In this document: one piece after another, positions 7,284-14,637 of the stretch
How the letters are laid out: each line of letters starts with the position of its first letter
How positions within the stretch are numbered: position 1 is the stretch's first letter
DNA from: Lachnospiraceae bacterium UBA3826
Lineage (GTDB): Bacteria > Bacillota > Clostridia > Lachnospirales > Lachnospiraceae
Length of the DNA stretch: 14,637 nucleotides
Direction: 5' to 3'
NCBI GenBank assembly: GCA_002393095.1
Contig: DGII01000109.1
Span: forward strand, 1 to 14,637
Made by a program: the position numbers and the translations under genes
Notes under the pieces: generated by a model
Told to the model about the DNA's origin: nothing
The model's database searches: none
The model's input: only the letters and a program-made list of their open reading frames with translations

Positions 7284-7664
7284 TTACATCGATCTGGATG
7301 CTATTACATCCACGCCGAGACCGCATACGTTATTGATTATGATATCACCGCGGCTTACGGGAGCTGTCACCTCGACTCCGTTCAGAGCCTTCATCACATC
7401 CATCATCTTATCCTTGGGAATCTCGGATGAGAGAATGACCGGAAGCCTGTTATATATGCCACCGTGTATGATAACCGTGGATGTAAGCTGCCTTAAGGGG
7501 TGTGTAAGCTCATTTTTGACATATTCCGCTCCCCTTGGGCAGAAGTTACCCTCTATCTTCTCTATATCCCCTGCCGAATTCATGGTCGCCGTTACTTCGC
7601 AGCCTCTTGGACACACTATACAGGTAAAGGTCTTAGTAGTTGTATCTGTCATATATATCACCAT
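7284..7664 (-). CDS. DUF1667 protein, cysteine-rich partner of the FAD oxidoreductases
   Basis: This 126-residue protein matches the DUF1667 family: an N-terminal CxxCxxxC cluster (CIVCPRGC, Cys15, Cys18 and Cys22), a second FCPRGAEY block with Cys42, and a late NVCGLGVDV segment. The cysteine spacing suggests a bound metal or Fe-S cluster, though none is proven. Members are commonly encoded behind a GlpA-like and a GlpB-like FAD oxidoreductase, exactly as here, where the gene starts 25 nt after the GlpB-like stop. It may take the place of the Fe-S subunit GlpC. The start is uncertain: ATG at 7664 is used, but ATG at 7652 (GGGATGG 8 nt upstream) would drop four residues and fits family N-termini as well. 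It is cytoplasmic with no TM segments. Confidence 0.86.
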   Translation of the reverse strand: MVIYMTDTTTKTFTCIVCPRGCEVTATMNSAGDIEKIEGNFCPRGAEYVKNELTHPLRQLTSTVIIHGGIYNRLPVILSSEIPKDKMMDVMKALNGVEVTAPVSRGDIIINNVCGLGVDVIASRSM

Positions 7665-7689
7665 CCCGACATCCGGTCGGTATCCTTCA

Positions 7690-8946
7690 TCAATTCTCCA
7701 AGCTTATGCTAAGCTCACCGGTAACATCTTTAAGCTCTGCCTTGGTAACCTTGAGCTTCTCCATTTCACTTGGGGCAACGCGAAGCTTTTTAAGCTCCTT
7801 TATAAGCTTATCGCCCTGTCGAAGCGCAAGCTTAACATCTCTGGCATTTTTCTTCACCCTTAACTTTATCTCAAGAGTCTCCTCCATATCCTGTGGGGAG
7901 ATATATGAAGGAAGTACATAGCTTATTCCTTCGCCGGCCGACACCTTGACGCCACGGCTTCCGCTTAGGTTTCCAGCAGCGTATTTGGCGGCTGCAAGCC
8001 CTGCTTCCTCACCCTCCATGCTGACGAAATCCACAAGATCGTGAACATGAAGTCCGTTGCCACAGGAGAATATACCGGGCACATCCGTCATCATATGCTC
8101 ATCCACTACAGCACCCTTAGTCTTAGGATGAAGTGAGATACCCGCTTCCGTAAGAAGAGCGGTATCAGGTATCAGTCCCACTGACATAAGAAGAGTATCA
8201 ACGTCAAAGTCCATCTCGGTTCCGGATATGGGATTAAGATCATCATCAACCCTGCTTACGGTGATCCCATTTAATCTGTCCTTACCTCTGATATCCGTAA
8301 CGGTATGACTTAAGTACAGTGGGATATCAAAATCATCCAGACATTGCTTGATATTACGGGGAAGACCGTTAGAATACGGCATTATCTCCGCAACTCCGAG
8401 TACTTCCGCACCCTCAAGAACCATACGCCTTGCCATGATAAGACCGATATCTCCGCTTCCGAGTATGAATATGCGTCTGCCTACCATATAACCCTGCATA
8501 TTAAGATACTTCTGTGCTGTTCCGGCAGTCCAGACACCGCTCGGTCTGTATCCGGGGGTAGCTATGGCACCGCGGCTTCTTTCTCTGCAGCCTAAAGCCA
8601 GAACTATAGCCTTAGCGCTTATGGTCACATAGCCTTCCACGGGATTGACATAGGTTAGAGTCTTATCCTTATGCAGATGTATGACGGTAGTATTAAGCTT
8701 AACCTTCACGGAGGTGTCCTTAAGCATATTGGTCCATTTCTCCGCATATGCAGGTCCGGCAAGCTCCTCACCGAATCTGTGCAGACCGAATCCGTTATGG
8801 ATACACTGTAACAGGATACCGCCGAGTTCCGCATCCTTTTCAAGAAGGAGGATATCCTTACACCCGTTATTGTATGCTGAGATGGCCGCAGCTATTCCGG
8901 CACTTCCGCCACCTATTATGACTATATCATGCTTTTCCACGGTCAT
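7690..8946 (-). CDS. NAD(P)/FAD-dependent oxidoreductase (GlpB-like)
   Basis: A 418-residue two-dinucleotide-domain flavoprotein. Residues 7-22 hold the FAD-binding motif (IVIIGGGSAGIAAA) with the following acidic LLLEKD strand end; a second Rossmann motif, LGSGDIGLIMARR, at about 159-171 should bind NAD(P)H; the VGLIPDT and GIFSCGNG blocks complete the FAD site as in pyridine-nucleotide-disulphide reductases. No redox CxxxxC disulphide motif is visible near the N-terminus, arguing against a disulphide reductase. It overlaps the upstream GlpA-like gene by 4 nt (ATGA) and has a strong AGGAGG site, so the two products are likely made in equal amounts as a complex. By analogy with GlpA/GlpB it may pass electrons between glycerol 3-phosphate and a nicotinamide or other acceptor; the substrate is inferred, not shown. 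Confidence 0.88.
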   Translation of the reverse strand: MTVEKHDIVIIGGGSAGIAAAISAYNNGCKDILLLEKDAELGGILLQCIHNGFGLHRFGEELAGPAYAEKWTNMLKDTSVKVKLNTTVIHLHKDKTLTYVNPVEGYVTISAKAIVLALGCRERSRGAIATPGYRPSGVWTAGTAQKYLNMQGYMVGRRIFILGSGDIGLIMARRMVLEGAEVLGVAEIMPYSNGLPRNIKQCLDDFDIPLYLSHTVTDIRGKDRLNGITVSRVDDDLNPISGTEMDFDVDTLLMSVGLIPDTALLTEAGISLHPKTKGAVVDEHMMTDVPGIFSCGNGLHVHDLVDFVSMEGEEAGLAAAKYAAGNLSGSRGVKVSAGEGISYVLPSYISPQDMEETLEIKLRVKKNARDVKLALRQGDKLIKELKKLRVAPSEMEKLKVTKAELKDVTGELSISLEN

Positions 8947-10445
8947 GCCTCCTCCTTCTTATTGACTGATTTGGTCATTTCCATCAGGATGATGGAATCC
9001 TTGGAATCGTAGCGAACCTCTGTCTTGTCGATACCAAGCTCCTTGGCCAGAATATCCACTACAAGCGGTTCGCAGAAGCCGCCCTGACATCTTCCGAGAC
9101 CGGGACCGACACGCTTCTTGACAGCCTTAACGGTAGTGGCGCCTACAGGTCTTCTTATGGCATCTATTATCTCGCCCTTGCTTACAAGGCAACACCTGCA
9201 GACGATCTCTCCGTAGTCGGGATTGTCCGCTATGATACGGTTCTTATCCTCATCACTTAATGCACCCATATATGTGATCGGCTTTCCGTGTATATATGTC
9301 GTTTTTCTGTCGTAATCGAATTGCTCCTTCATTACTTCGTCTGTCACATATTCGGCAATGGCAGGTGCGGAAGCGAGTCCCGGAGAGTCGATACATGCAA
9401 CATTAACAAATCCCTTTAATTCCTTGGATTCCTCTATGATGAAATCTCCCGTATCACCTGATGGCCGAAGTCCGGCAAAGCATCTGATGACCTTGTCAAA
9501 GGGAATGTTATCGACGGTCTTTTTGACGGATTCTTTGACATAGCTTAATGCGTCGGCTGTATTGTTATTGGCTTCCTTGTCGTCTGCTATATGCGAATTG
9601 GGGCCGAGAAGTATATTGTTGTGGATGGTAGGTACTACAAGCACACCCTTACCGGCCGGTCCGGGAACGGGATATATGACTCTGCTTACGACGGGATGCT
9701 CCATCTCATCAAGTACATAATACTCGCCACGTTTTGGCGTTATGGAGAATTCCGGCTTATGACCGAGAGCCATACCGTATATATCATCGGCATATACTCC
9801 GGCGGCATTGATCACATATCTGCATTCATAGCTGCCTTTATCGGTATGTATACGGTAGCCCTCACTTGCACTGTCACAGGAGTCCGGTGAAGACTTATGA
9901 GCAGACTCTTGACTGATACGGTCAATAGACAAGACCTCCTCCGAAAGCCTAAGCTCCACGCCATTTAGTACAGCCTCTTCCATAAGGGCGATCGCTACGA
10001 GCCACGGGTATATGATACCTGTAGTGGGAAATTCCAGTGCTCTTATGACCTTGGCGCTCAGGTTGGGTTCAAGCTCCCTTGCCTCATCTCCCGTGATATC
10101 CCTGCATTCTATATCACGGTCGGCAGCCTGAGTCTTAAGCGTGTCAAGTATCCGGCTTTCAGAGGCATCCGTAGCCACCACGAAGGCGGAGCTTTTTACA
10201 TACTGGACACCAAGCTCATTGCATATATCGGGGTACATTCTGTTGCCAATTACATTAAGCTTTGCCTTAAGTGTACCCGGCTTTGGATCATATCCCGCAT
10301 GAACGATGGCGCTGTTGGCCATAGATGCTTCATTCGCCACATCAGCTTCCTTGTCTATTACAAGCACCTTACACTGCCTCTTCGACAGCTTATGGGCTAT
10401 AAAGCTTCCAGTTATTCCCGCTCCTATGATTACTATGTCGTACAT
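8943..10445 (-). CDS. FAD-dependent oxidoreductase with C-terminal BFD [2Fe-2S] domain (GlpA-like)
   Basis: A 500-residue DAO-family flavoprotein. The N-terminus IVIIGAGITGSFIA is the FAD dinucleotide-binding motif, followed by the NSAIVHAGYDPKPG block typical of anaerobic glycerol-3-phosphate dehydrogenase GlpA and L-2-hydroxyglutarate oxidase relatives. The C-terminus carries a BFD-like Fe-S domain with Cys416, Cys418, Cys453 and Cys458 (CRC...CQGGFC). This architecture matches GlpA better than hydroxyglutarate oxidase, which usually lacks the BFD domain. The likely reaction is oxidation of glycerol 3-phosphate to dihydroxyacetone phosphate (inference; no glpK or glpF is in view). It is followed with a 4-nt overlap by the GlpB-like gene and preceded, 52 nt upstream, by the CNB protein gene with no terminator between, so it probably belongs to one long transcript. 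Confidence 0.88.
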   Translation of the reverse strand: MYDIVIIGAGITGSFIAHKLSKRQCKVLVIDKEADVANEASMANSAIVHAGYDPKPGTLKAKLNVIGNRMYPDICNELGVQYVKSSAFVVATDASESRILDTLKTQAADRDIECRDITGDEARELEPNLSAKVIRALEFPTTGIIYPWLVAIALMEEAVLNGVELRLSEEVLSIDRISQESAHKSSPDSCDSASEGYRIHTDKGSYECRYVINAAGVYADDIYGMALGHKPEFSITPKRGEYYVLDEMEHPVVSRVIYPVPGPAGKGVLVVPTIHNNILLGPNSHIADDKEANNNTADALSYVKESVKKTVDNIPFDKVIRCFAGLRPSGDTGDFIIEESKELKGFVNVACIDSPGLASAPAIAEYVTDEVMKEQFDYDRKTTYIHGKPITYMGALSDEDKNRIIADNPDYGEIVCRCCLVSKGEIIDAIRRPVGATTVKAVKKRVGPGLGRCQGGFCEPLVVDILAKELGIDKTEVRYDSKDSIILMEMTKSVNKKEEA

Positions 10446-10497
10446 ATCCGTTCCATCCCTTTAAGAATCAGAATCATTCGGTGTATAAGTATCTTTT

Positions 10498-12747
10498 CTA
10501 TCTTTCCATAAGCTCCTGGAGAGTAACAAATTCCACCGGAAGATCCTTGCCTGCATTGCGGTACTTGGCGATTATTCCCTCAAGCCTGTGGTTGATCTGT
10601 CCCGTAGAGATGCGATATCTTGAGAGACAATCCTCGAAGATCGCATTCTTGCTCACCTTCTCACGATAATCCTTGCCTAACGGACAGAAGTTGAAGATTA
10701 TGCCTCTCGCCACTTTATTAAGTCTGCTTGAACCTGCCGCCTCATACAGCATATATATTGAGTAGTCATACAGGAACATCTCCTTGAAGCTGTTCTTGCA
10801 CTTCTTAAGAGTCTCCTTGATCTTCTCCTTGGCATCATATGAGAGATCCCTGTTCTTACTGAAGAACTGAGCGTAATCACAATATTCGCTGGTAAGGGAG
10901 TGCGAGGATACGTCGTTCCATCTTGCTCCCTGTTCCCTCTTGCACATCTCCCATCTGAATTCGCCTGTCATACGTATGAAGGCCTTCTCGATATTCTCCA
11001 CATAGAGGGAGGATATGACGAATCTGGCAGGTGTCTTACGGTTCATTCCTTCTATCTCCTGCCACATGACACCGCGGCTTCCGGCATTGGGCATAAGTAT
11101 TACATCAGGTCTTATGTCCGTCATAACGGTATCCTTGACGCCTATCTTAATATCCTCGAATATGAATTCATGATAGAAAGCCGAGTAGTCTATAGAACAT
11201 ACCTTATCAAGTGTATCTATGATCTTCGACGGAGTCGTAAGAATGGCATCGGGAGTCCTTATTATATTGTCATCGAGAAGTATCGGACAATATCCGAAGA
11301 TACGCCCGAAGGTTATCTTGTTCACGGTAGGGAACATGTTCTTAAGCTCAAAATTAAGCTTTTCATCCCTGTCTTCAGACATTCTGGCTTCCACATCCCT
11401 GCCGATCCTGCCTTCCTTGATGAGTGAGCGCAGATATTGTGCGTAGTCTTGGTCGAACTCATTGCGGCTGGGCTGCTTCTGCCCGTTATATATTGCCTCG
11501 AACCATTCTATGGCGGTGTATATACCATGTTCCTTGTGACCGTGGAAGGTCTCGGATATACGGTAGAGGGATATGGCATTGTCCATGCCGCAGAGAGTGG
11601 CATCCACGAAGCCGAAGTTTAAGAACATCTTGACTACAACAGGGACATCATCGGCATTAATGGCCGAATGCACCGCGTCACCGTATATCTCATAGAAAAG
11701 CTTGGTGATCTGTCGTCTTAAGGTATCAACCTCTTTATCTGTAGAGGAATGGTCGGGCACCTTCTTAAACTGCTCTATGGCCTTCTTGAATTCGGTAGCG
11801 GTGCTCTGCGCGCTGCCTGCATAATCAAGGATCACGGTGAGCGCATCGGCAAGGTCAGCCATGATTGAGGCTTCGTCGGCAGAGGTTGTAATCTTGGCGG
11901 TAGTCTTGGCAGCCGCCTTGGAATCGAATTCACTTATCCTTGATTCTATCATGGTCTTATCGACCACCTGAAGACTGTATACCTTATCCGCTATCTCCTT
12001 GATTATGGGAGTGATGGCAGAGGTATCGTCACCATTGCCTGCGGCTCTTAGGTACAGGTCGCAGTACAGATCATAGTAGTCCAGATAATCCTCATTAAGC
12101 AGATATGATGAGAAGGTCTCGGTAGCAGCCTTCAATTCGCTTTCGAGATTGAGTATGTAGGATATGTCATGGCTGCCTCTCTCAAGATATCCGTATACCA
12201 GTCCGGTGCTTAAGGAAGGAGAGGATTCGTTGACTATCTTCCTTATGCCGGCATAGAATTCGCCCATCCAGAAGGGCATCTCATTTTCAAGCGCAAAGTC
12301 CTTAAGCTCATCCACGAAGGGAAGAGACTTAGGGGTTAAATGGAAGCCTGCCGCCAGTTCGTGGTAGGTATCCTGCAGCCCGTTAAGGTAGGTATGCAGC
12401 TCCATGCACTTCTTGTAATCCTCGTTATAGGAGGCGATAATGTTACATATATTGCGGTTAAGCGATGAAACTAAGAGCTTGCGCAGATCCTCCTGCTTGT
12501 TCATCATCGCAATGAGTCCCTTGGTATTGGCGAAGGGATATGGGATGAGAGATACGTCCGTAGCCGCTATATAGGTACAGATATGCTCCTTGGAGGTAAG
12601 GTTTAATATGCCGACAACATCACCCTTTTTCAAGGGGTAGCTAAGTGTACCTATACGCGCGTCGACACTGCCGTCTGCAATGATATAGAAGGAATTGCAG
12701 GGATCTCCGACTCTGAATATTATCCTGTCCTGTTCAAAAGTCTGCAT
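10498..12747 (-). CDS. Large protein with degenerate cyclic-nucleotide-binding domain, otherwise unknown
   Basis: A 749-residue protein. Roughly the first 90 residues fold as a cNMP-binding beta-roll: IIFRVGDPCNSFYIIADGSV, then KKGDVVGILNL and an AATDVSLIPYP segment. The phosphate-binding cassette lacks the usual Glu (GE reads GI) and the Arg, so ordinary cAMP or cGMP binding is doubtful. The other 650 residues are soluble and mostly helical; I recognise no domain, no HTH and no TM segment. Notable blocks are an Ala/Thr-rich linker near 290-310 and a conserved-looking region with VILMPNAGSRGVMWQEIEG and FRWEMCKREQGARWNDV. The frame opens at 12783, but the ATG at 12747 is preferred because GGGAG lies 8 nt before it. 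It is the first gene of the minus-strand operon leading into the GlpA/GlpB-like genes and may sense a cue for them (inference). Confidence 0.82.
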   Translation of the reverse strand: MQTFEQDRIIFRVGDPCNSFYIIADGSVDARIGTLSYPLKKGDVVGILNLTSKEHICTYIAATDVSLIPYPFANTKGLIAMMNKQEDLRKLLVSSLNRNICNIIASYNEDYKKCMELHTYLNGLQDTYHELAAGFHLTPKSLPFVDELKDFALENEMPFWMGEFYAGIRKIVNESSPSLSTGLVYGYLERGSHDISYILNLESELKAATETFSSYLLNEDYLDYYDLYCDLYLRAAGNGDDTSAITPIIKEIADKVYSLQVVDKTMIESRISEFDSKAAAKTTAKITTSADEASIMADLADALTVILDYAGSAQSTATEFKKAIEQFKKVPDHSSTDKEVDTLRRQITKLFYEIYGDAVHSAINADDVPVVVKMFLNFGFVDATLCGMDNAISLYRISETFHGHKEHGIYTAIEWFEAIYNGQKQPSRNEFDQDYAQYLRSLIKEGRIGRDVEARMSEDRDEKLNFELKNMFPTVNKITFGRIFGYCPILLDDNIIRTPDAILTTPSKIIDTLDKVCSIDYSAFYHEFIFEDIKIGVKDTVMTDIRPDVILMPNAGSRGVMWQEIEGMNRKTPARFVISSLYVENIEKAFIRMTGEFRWEMCKREQGARWNDVSSHSLTSEYCDYAQFFSKNRDLSYDAKEKIKETLKKCKNSFKEMFLYDYSIYMLYEAAGSSRLNKVARGIIFNFCPLGKDYREKVSKNAIFEDCLSRYRISTGQINHRLEGIIAKYRNAGKDLPVEFVTLQELMER

Positions 12748-12806
12748 AATGTATTCTCCCGACATAAGTAAATGATATAACACTATTGCCTAAAACTTAC
12801 TTATCT

Positions 12807-12836
12807 ATAATAACACATACTGTACAAAATGGGAAA
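12807..12836 (-). promoter_or_regulatory. Possible promoter of the minus-strand operon
   Basis: Read on the minus strand, TTTCCC (12836-12831) and TATTAT (12812-12807) are separated by 18 nt and lie about 60-90 nt before the CNB protein start. The -10 box is fair, but the -35 matches consensus in only three of six positions. The short AT-rich gap between divergent genes must hold this promoter somewhere; this exact placement is weak. Confidence 0.3.
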
Positions 12837-12848
12837 ATATGGTAAAAT
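12821..12848 (+). promoter_or_regulatory. Sigma-A-type promoter for the 154-residue protein, tetR and purL unit
   Basis: TGTACA (12821-12826, four of six to TTGACA) and TAAAAT (12843-12848, five of six to TATAAT) are spaced by 16 nt, followed by GGAGGT at 12862-12867 and the ATG at 12875. The order and spacing suit a housekeeping promoter. It would overlap the divergent promoter of the minus-strand operon, so the two transcripts could interfere or share a regulator. Confidence 0.5.
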
Positions 12849-12874
12849 AAAATTCGTATGCGGAGGTTAAACCT

Positions 12875-13339
12875 ATGTTGACAGACGGTATGACACCTGA
12901 TCAGGTGATGAATAAGTATAAGGATGATGTGAACAGGCTTGCAGCTTATCTTAACTGGCTTGAACAAAAAAGCGGTTCGGCTGTTACGAGTATGTACGGA
13001 GATGACGGTATCAGCGAGAATTCGGTTGCGGTTCCGGTGTATGACAGTACGCTTATGAATTTTATTAAGACTGCCGACGGAACGTCTTTCATGGACAGGA
13101 ATTACCGTTATGCGTATACAAGGAACCGTATCAAGACCACGGAGGATGAGATCAGATTCATAGATAATGCGACTATCCTTCAGATGGATGTACTTGGAGG
13201 TATCCTTTCCAATTATGTTCTCGGCGGACGTACCAAGGCAAGGCTATGGGCCGATGGGATGAATAAGGGTGTTTTCCTGCATTTGGTTAAGAAGATGAAG
13301 GAGCTTACGGACTTCTGGGCCAATGCGGAGCGTAAATAG
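12875..13339 (+). CDS. Uncharacterised 154-residue protein
   Basis: I do not recognise this protein. The start is well supported by GGAGGT seven nt before the ATG. It is soluble, with no signal peptide, TM segment or cysteine, and is probably helical at both ends: the N-terminal MTPDQVMNKYKDDVNRLAAYLNWLEQ is amphipathic, and the C-terminal part ends in HLVKKMKELTDFWANAERK. The middle has a short block, DRNYRYAYTRNRIKTTEDE, rich in Tyr and Arg, that could contact nucleic acid or phosphate, but this is a guess. It is the first gene of a plus-strand set: the TetR gene starts 18 nt later and purL follows. It is divergent from the CNB protein gene with only a 127-nt gap, so co-regulation with that operon is possible. 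Confidence 0.8.
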   Translation: MLTDGMTPDQVMNKYKDDVNRLAAYLNWLEQKSGSAVTSMYGDDGISENSVAVPVYDSTLMNFIKTADGTSFMDRNYRYAYTRNRIKTTEDEIRFIDNATILQMDVLGGILSNYVLGGRTKARLWADGMNKGVFLHLVKKMKELTDFWANAERK

Positions 13340-13357
13340 TATTAGGAGGAGAAAAGA

Positions 13358-13951
13358 GTGAGCGAGAGAGCTGATGTAAAGAGACAATTGATCTTGGATA
13401 AGGCAACGGAGGTTTTTGCCTCTAAGGGTTATCGCAGTGTCACTATGAAGGATATCGTGGAGGCAAGCGGTATAAGCCGCGGAGGTCTGTATATATACTA
13501 TGATTCCACAGAGGAGATATTCTTAGATGTGCTTAAGAGCATAGATGCGTGGGAGGATGAAGCCAATAAGAATATGGTGGCGAAGCTTAAGGAGGCCGGA
13601 AGCGCCGAGCTTCTGCTGTGGTTTTTGAAGGAGCAGAAGAAGGAGATACTTAAGGGTAAGAATAACTTAAGCATAGCCATGTATGAATATGCCTTTGCGT
13701 GCAGACAGGACGGTAAGAGCTCCGGAGCCAAGCATAAATTCGAGACAGCTTCTCTTGTACTTGAGAAGATCCTTGCAAGAGGCAACGAGAACGGTGAATT
13801 CGACTGCGAGGACCCCAAGTCCGTTGCAAGCAATATGATGTACGCTATCGAGGGTATGAAGGTCATGGCCGGAACTGTCGGGATCAGCGAGAAAAAGGTA
13901 GATAAGGAACTGGTATACATGATGAGACAGTTCATGGAAGTGGAGGATTAA
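13358..13951 (+). CDS. TetR/AcrR-family transcriptional regulator
   Basis: A 197-residue regulator starting at GTG with a strong AGGAGGA site 7 nt upstream. Residues 9-55 form the TetR helix-turn-helix domain: ILDKATEVFASKGYRSVTMKDIVEASGISRGGLYIYYDSTEEIF, with the recognition helix in SRGGLYIYY. The rest is helical and variable, as expected of the ligand-binding and dimerisation half; the ligand cannot be inferred. It sits 18 nt after the unknown 154-residue gene and only 5 nt before purL, so it is co-transcribed with a purine biosynthetic gene. It may regulate its own operon or the divergent one across the 12784-12874 gap, but no clear TetR-type palindrome is seen there. Confidence 0.92.
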   Translation: MSERADVKRQLILDKATEVFASKGYRSVTMKDIVEASGISRGGLYIYYDSTEEIFLDVLKSIDAWEDEANKNMVAKLKEAGSAELLLWFLKEQKKEILKGKNNLSIAMYEYAFACRQDGKSSGAKHKFETASLVLEKILARGNENGEFDCEDPKSVASNMMYAIEGMKVMAGTVGISEKKVDKELVYMMRQFMEVED

Positions 13952-13956
13952 TACCT

Positions 13957-14637
13957 GTGAGTAGTGTCAAACGTATCTATGTTGAGAAGAAGGCTCCGTA
14001 TGCGGTCAAGGCCGGAGAACTTAAGGACGAGATAGAGAGTTTCCTTGGAATAACAGATATAGAATCGGTCAGAGTCCTGATAAGATATGATGTTGAAGGA
14101 CTTAAGGACGACACCTTTAAGAGAGCCTGCGGCTATGTGTTCTCAGAGCCGCCGGTAGATGTATTATATGAGAATGAAGTCCCCGTGGACGCATCGGAGC
14201 ATGTATTCTCCGTTGAATTCCTGCCGGGGCAGTACGATCAGCGTGCGGATTCGGCTACACAGTGTGTCCGCTTCTTGGATGAGGATTCCGATCCCATCAT
14301 CAAAACCGCGGTAACATATATCATAAAGGGCAATGTAAGCTTAGAAGAGCTTGAGAAGATCAAGGCATATGTTATCAATCCGGTGGATTCAAGAATAGCA
14401 TCAGATATGATTCCGGATACCTTGTACACGGAATATGATGAGCCTGAGGATGTGAAGATACTTACGGGCTTTTCCGCTATGGATGAGGGTGCGCTTAAGA
14501 GTCTGTATGAGAGCCTGTCTTTGGCCATGACCTTTAAGGATTTTCTCCATATACAGAACTACTTTTCAGGTGAAGAGCACAGAGACCCTTCCATGACGGA
14601 GATAAAAGTGCTTGATACCTACTGGTCGGATCATTGC
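13957..14637 (+). CDS. purL: Phosphoribosylformylglycinamidine synthase, N-terminal part (3' end cut by window edge)
   Basis: The frame is open from GTG 13957 to the window edge: 227 residues of a long protein. PurL converts FGAR to FGAM with glutamine and ATP, the fourth step of purine synthesis. The visible part matches the N-terminal PurS-like and linker regions of the single-chain clostridial type (about 1250 residues): RIYVEKKAPYAVKAGELKDEI, FLGITDIESVRVLIRYDVEG, SVEFLPGQYDQRADSA, and at the very edge DTYWSDHC, the start of the conserved YWSDHCRH-type block of the synthase domain. GGAGG at 13942-13946 lies inside the end of tetR, 10 nt before the GTG, so translation is coupled to that gene. 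The glutaminase domain, expected at the C-terminus, lies outside the window. Confidence 0.9.
   Translation, partial: MSSVKRIYVEKKAPYAVKAGELKDEIESFLGITDIESVRVLIRYDVEGLKDDTFKRACGYVFSEPPVDVLYENEVPVDASEHVFSVEFLPGQYDQRADSATQCVRFLDEDSDPIIKTAVTYIIKGNVSLEELEKIKAYVINPVDSRIASDMIPDTLYTEYDEPEDVKILTGFSAMDEGALKSLYESLSLAMTFKDFLHIQNYFSGEEHRDPSMTEIKVLDTYWSDHC

Noticed and set aside
12784..12874. Purine riboswitch or PurR box ahead of the purL unit
   Set aside because: The gap is too short for a purine riboswitch aptamer plus expression platform, and no PurR-box pair is visible.

Overview
The window looks like chromosomal DNA of an anaerobic, low-to-mid GC Firmicute, most likely a Lachnospiraceae member (Butyrivibrio/Roseburia-like; inference). 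The clues are the clostridial-type single-chain PurL, the divergent PurA subtype, the FAD oxidoreductase pair followed by a DUF1667 protein, strong AGGAGG-type ribosome binding sites, heavy AGA/AGG and ATA codon use, and the absence of mobile elements. No rRNA, tRNA, CRISPR array, insertion sequence or prophage gene was seen.

Layout. (1) 1-2551, plus strand: the 3' end of purB, then purA, then a HAD phosphatase overlapping purA by 4 nt. This unit performs the two-step IMP to AMP conversion and adds a phosphatase of unknown substrate. (2) 2552-6093, plus strand: a leader containing a strong dyad, then an 1124-residue membrane c-di-GMP protein (six predicted TM segments, PAS, GGDEF, GAF, degenerate GGDEF, EAL). 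(3) 6094-6507: a 414-nt non-coding zone between convergent genes, with a short tandem repeat, a symmetrical terminator, a four-copy array of about 34 nt ending in a perfect hairpin, and the terminator of the minus-strand operon. (4) 12747 down to 6508, minus strand: six closely spaced genes that read as one operon. They are a large protein with a degenerate cyclic-nucleotide-binding domain, a GlpA-like FAD oxidoreductase with a BFD-type [2Fe-2S] domain, a GlpB-like FAD/NAD(P) oxidoreductase, a DUF1667 protein, a two-TM small protein and a SEC-C protein. (5) 12784-12874: a divergent promoter region. (6) 12875-14637, plus strand: a 154-residue protein of unknown function, a TetR-type regulator, and the start of purL running off the right edge.

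How the genes may work together. De novo purine synthesis frames the window: purB/purA on the left and purL on the right, the latter placed 5 nt after a TetR gene. The minus-strand operon resembles an anaerobic glycerol-3-phosphate dehydrogenase (GlpAB) in which a cysteine-bearing DUF1667 protein sits in place of the membrane Fe-S subunit GlpC, preceded by a putative sensor protein. The parts most worth a second look are the set of active-site substitutions in PurA, the uncharacterised 650-residue body of the CNB protein ahead of the GlpA/GlpB/DUF1667 trio, the composite c-di-GMP protein with one lost and one I-site-less GGDEF domain, and the repeat array ending in a perfect palindrome.
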